A stretch of DNA of 64,000 bases, from assembly GCA_009801085.1 (NCBI GenBank), contig VNWV01000008.1, positions 1 to 64,000 of the forward strand, read 5' to 3'. The translations under genes were made by a program, and so were the position numbers. The notes beneath the pieces were generated by a model. The model was not told the origin of the DNA and made no database searches. It saw only the letters and a list, made by a program, of their open reading frames with translations. Within the stretch, counting starts at the first letter, position 1; each line of letters begins with the position of its first letter. This DNA comes from Lasiodiplodia sp. COLG20. Taxonomy: Eukaryota; Ascomycota; Dothideomycetes; Botryosphaeriales; Botryosphaeriaceae. Below, one piece after another: positions 62,047-64,000 of the stretch.

Positions 62047-64000
62047 ATGTCCGATGATGTGGAGCCACCCAGGAAACGCCGCTGCCTGAAAGTCGAAGAC
62101 CTTGTCAGCGTTCAGCAGAACGAAACGCATCCATCTCCGCCTGGTCAGGTTTGCTTTGGCATGGTACATCTTTACAGGCCCTCAAAGAGAGCGACGAAAG
62201 AGGAACTCTAATTTTTCCGCTCTCAGATTACCGATATCTCTGTTCAGCCGAGCCTACATCTTCCTTGCTACTCAGAAAGCTCCTTTGCTCTTTGTTTTAT
62301 ACAGCAGGACGGCACTGTCCTAGACGCACGGACGTACAATCCAATAGGAACGGCGGATATTCACATCGGAAAGGCCCTGTGCGTGTTATCATCTCAAGAA
62401 GGTATTTTGCTGCAGATTTCATGCGCTTTTGGACTCCAAAGAGCGCCGAAAAGAGGCAAAAGTGCCACGGAGATTATATTATCGGCCATTGTCTACGGGA
62501 ATTCTGGACTTGGACTACCTGTGGGAGACTTCCTCCAAAAATGCGACCTCTATCTTCAGGACCCTGAGGGCTGTGCCTGGAACTTGCCATATCAAAACCC
62601 TCATCGAATGTCTAGAGGCGGAAAATTGAAAATGACGTTCGATTTACCCAGAATCCAACAGGCGCATGTAGCAAAGAAATTCCAGGGAGCCACCAACTTC
62701 TTCGCAAACCTCGAGGCTGAAGAGGATGACCAAGTGGATACACCTGAAGGCCTCCACACGAAATTACTCCCGTATGTATATTGTATCTACAGTAGACCAG
62801 CGTATAGCTAACCTCTAAAAGGCATCAGCAGCGGGCTTTGGCTTTCATGCTAAGGCGAGAAGGCGGATGGATCTACGATGGATCCCGGCGAGATCTTTGG
62901 ACAATAAATGAGAACATTCTCGGTCAAACGTATACTCTCCACACCCATGCATGTTCACGTTCATCTTGACTTACGCCATCGGCAGGTTCACCAACAATGT
63001 CACTGGGCATCTACATAAGGATCCACCTCCTGACTTCCGGGGTGGTCTCCTGGCAGATGAGATGGGCCTCGGTAAGACCTTGAGCACGATAGCGTTGATT
63101 GTGTCGGACAAAGATCCCAGGATGCAAACCGCCCCCTGCACCATTGCTCTAGCGCACAATCGAGAATGGTCTAGCAATGCTACACTCGTAATTGTGCCCT
63201 CTCCATGTACGTTTAGGTCGTCCTGATGCCGAAATCTATCCAAATGAACTTATCTGACTTAGAACAGTGCTTCAAGTCTGGAACGCGCAACTCGAACAGT
63301 GAGTACAGAACCACCACTTGGTACTGCAAGCCAACTCACAAGTTCAGGCACACATCTCCCGGTCGGGTGCAATGGGTCAACTACCATGGCGCCCGGCGCC
63401 TCAGCGCACTGTCTCAAGCTAGTCAGCCTGACATAGTCATCACAACCTTCCCAACCCTCGCATCAGAATACGGTCATGGAAAGAACCAAAGTTCTCCGAT
63501 TTTCACTGCACACTGGAAGCGGATTGTGCTTGATGAAGGTTAGTGATTTAAATAATTGAGCCTGCATGTTGCTGATAGGCAATAGCTCACATCATTCGGG
63601 AGCGCAACACGATGACGGCAAAAGCGATCCGCGCTCTGAGTGCGGAGCGCAGATGGGCCTTGACGGGAACACCCGTTCAAAACCGTATGGCGGACTTTGC
63701 AAGTCTCTTGGAGTTTCTCCGGGTCCATCCGTACAATGACCACAAAGCATTTGAGCGCGACATTTCGAGCCCTTGTAGAGATGGTTGCGGAGAAGAAGGC
63801 GCCCGAAGACTGAAGGCTCTCGTGGGTTGTATAGTCTTAAGACGCCGCACGACAATCATCCAGCTTCCACCTCGACACGACGAGATACGCCCTCTCGAAT
63901 TCACGCCGGAGGAGCGGGATTTCTACGACAAAGCATCGTCTCCCATCAAGATAATGCTAGATAATGCGCTCGACGACCATGATAGCTCAGCCGAGGTATT
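62047..64000 (+). CDS. SNF2-family helicase (partial)
   Basis: Seven exons are visible (62047-62148, 62227-62771, 62822-62929, 62986-63206, 63268-63298, 63348-63538, 63586->64000); the gene runs off the window. The N-terminal part (EPPRKRRCLK, then a HIRAN-like stretch around residues 40-150) precedes the SNF2 ATPase: HQQRALAFMLRREGGWIYDG, GGLLADEMGLGKTLSTIALI (motifs Q and I), WKRIVLDEAHIIRERN (motif II, split by an intron within DEAH) and RRWALTGTPVQNRMADFASL (motif III). The order and spacing fit the Rad5/HLTF-like group, ATP-driven DNA translocases. A RING insert and the C-terminal helicase domain would lie beyond 64000. It is divergent from the NLR gene. The 31-nt fifth exon rests on consensus splice sites and frame. 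Confidence 0.88.

Overview
The window comes from the nuclear genome of a filamentous ascomycete (Pezizomycotina). The signs are many short introns (about 50-150 nt) with GTRNGT donors and CTNAC-like branch sites, GC-rich coding sequence, C/T-rich leaders, and fungal families such as HET-C2, an Eaf7-type protein, a Jen1-type carboxylate permease and a NACHT-type NLR. I see no transposon, tRNA, rRNA, CRISPR array or convincing secondary-metabolite cluster. Gene models were built by joining exons by eye. Every model that is complete within the window keeps its reading frame over all its junctions, except the low-confidence candidate at 56461-57161.

Layout. 1-3268 is a long C/T-rich stretch without a supportable gene. 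3269-7239 holds a divergent pair: a TMS1/Serinc membrane protein (-) and a nodulin-like MFS transporter (+). 7240-9535 is gene-free. 9536-15524 holds IMP2 (+), a D-malate/tartrate-type dehydrogenase (-), HET-C2 glycolipid transfer protein (+) and an Eaf7-type NuA4 subunit (-). 16589-22035 holds an NmrA-like protein (-), Vps52 (-) and eIF5A (+). 22700-27922 holds a small one-TM protein (-) and a very large ankyrin-repeat protein (+), with a triplicated 19-bp CCAAT-containing motif between them. 28426-32580 holds the ubiquitin-L40 fusion gene (+), an SDR with a presequence-like N-terminus (-) and a transaldolase-family protein (+).

The second half holds an FHA protein (-), a ribosomal-L1-domain nucleolar protein (+), a SulP/STAS anion transporter (+), a Jen1-like permease (+), an F-box/LRR protein (+), ribosomal protein S29 (-), a SnoaL-like protein (-), a zinc alcohol dehydrogenase (+) and a DAL5/TNA1-type MFS permease (+). 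A poorly resolved candidate gene with possible frameshifts lies at 56461-57161. At the right edge an NLR (57288-61377, -) is interrupted by one in-frame TAG, and a divergent SNF2-family helicase (62047->64000, +) runs off the end.

Most genes are unlinked housekeeping or transport functions, so there is no operon-like logic. The points most worth a second look are: the ubiquitin-L40 gene, whose start codon is split by an intron and which needs a 7-nt microexon; the NLR whose stop codon removes both histidines of its second zinc finger while about 330 further codons stay open; an S29 protein lacking three of the four zinc-ligand cysteines; and the repeated ACTTTGGT-N5-GCCAAT motif upstream of the ankyrin gene.
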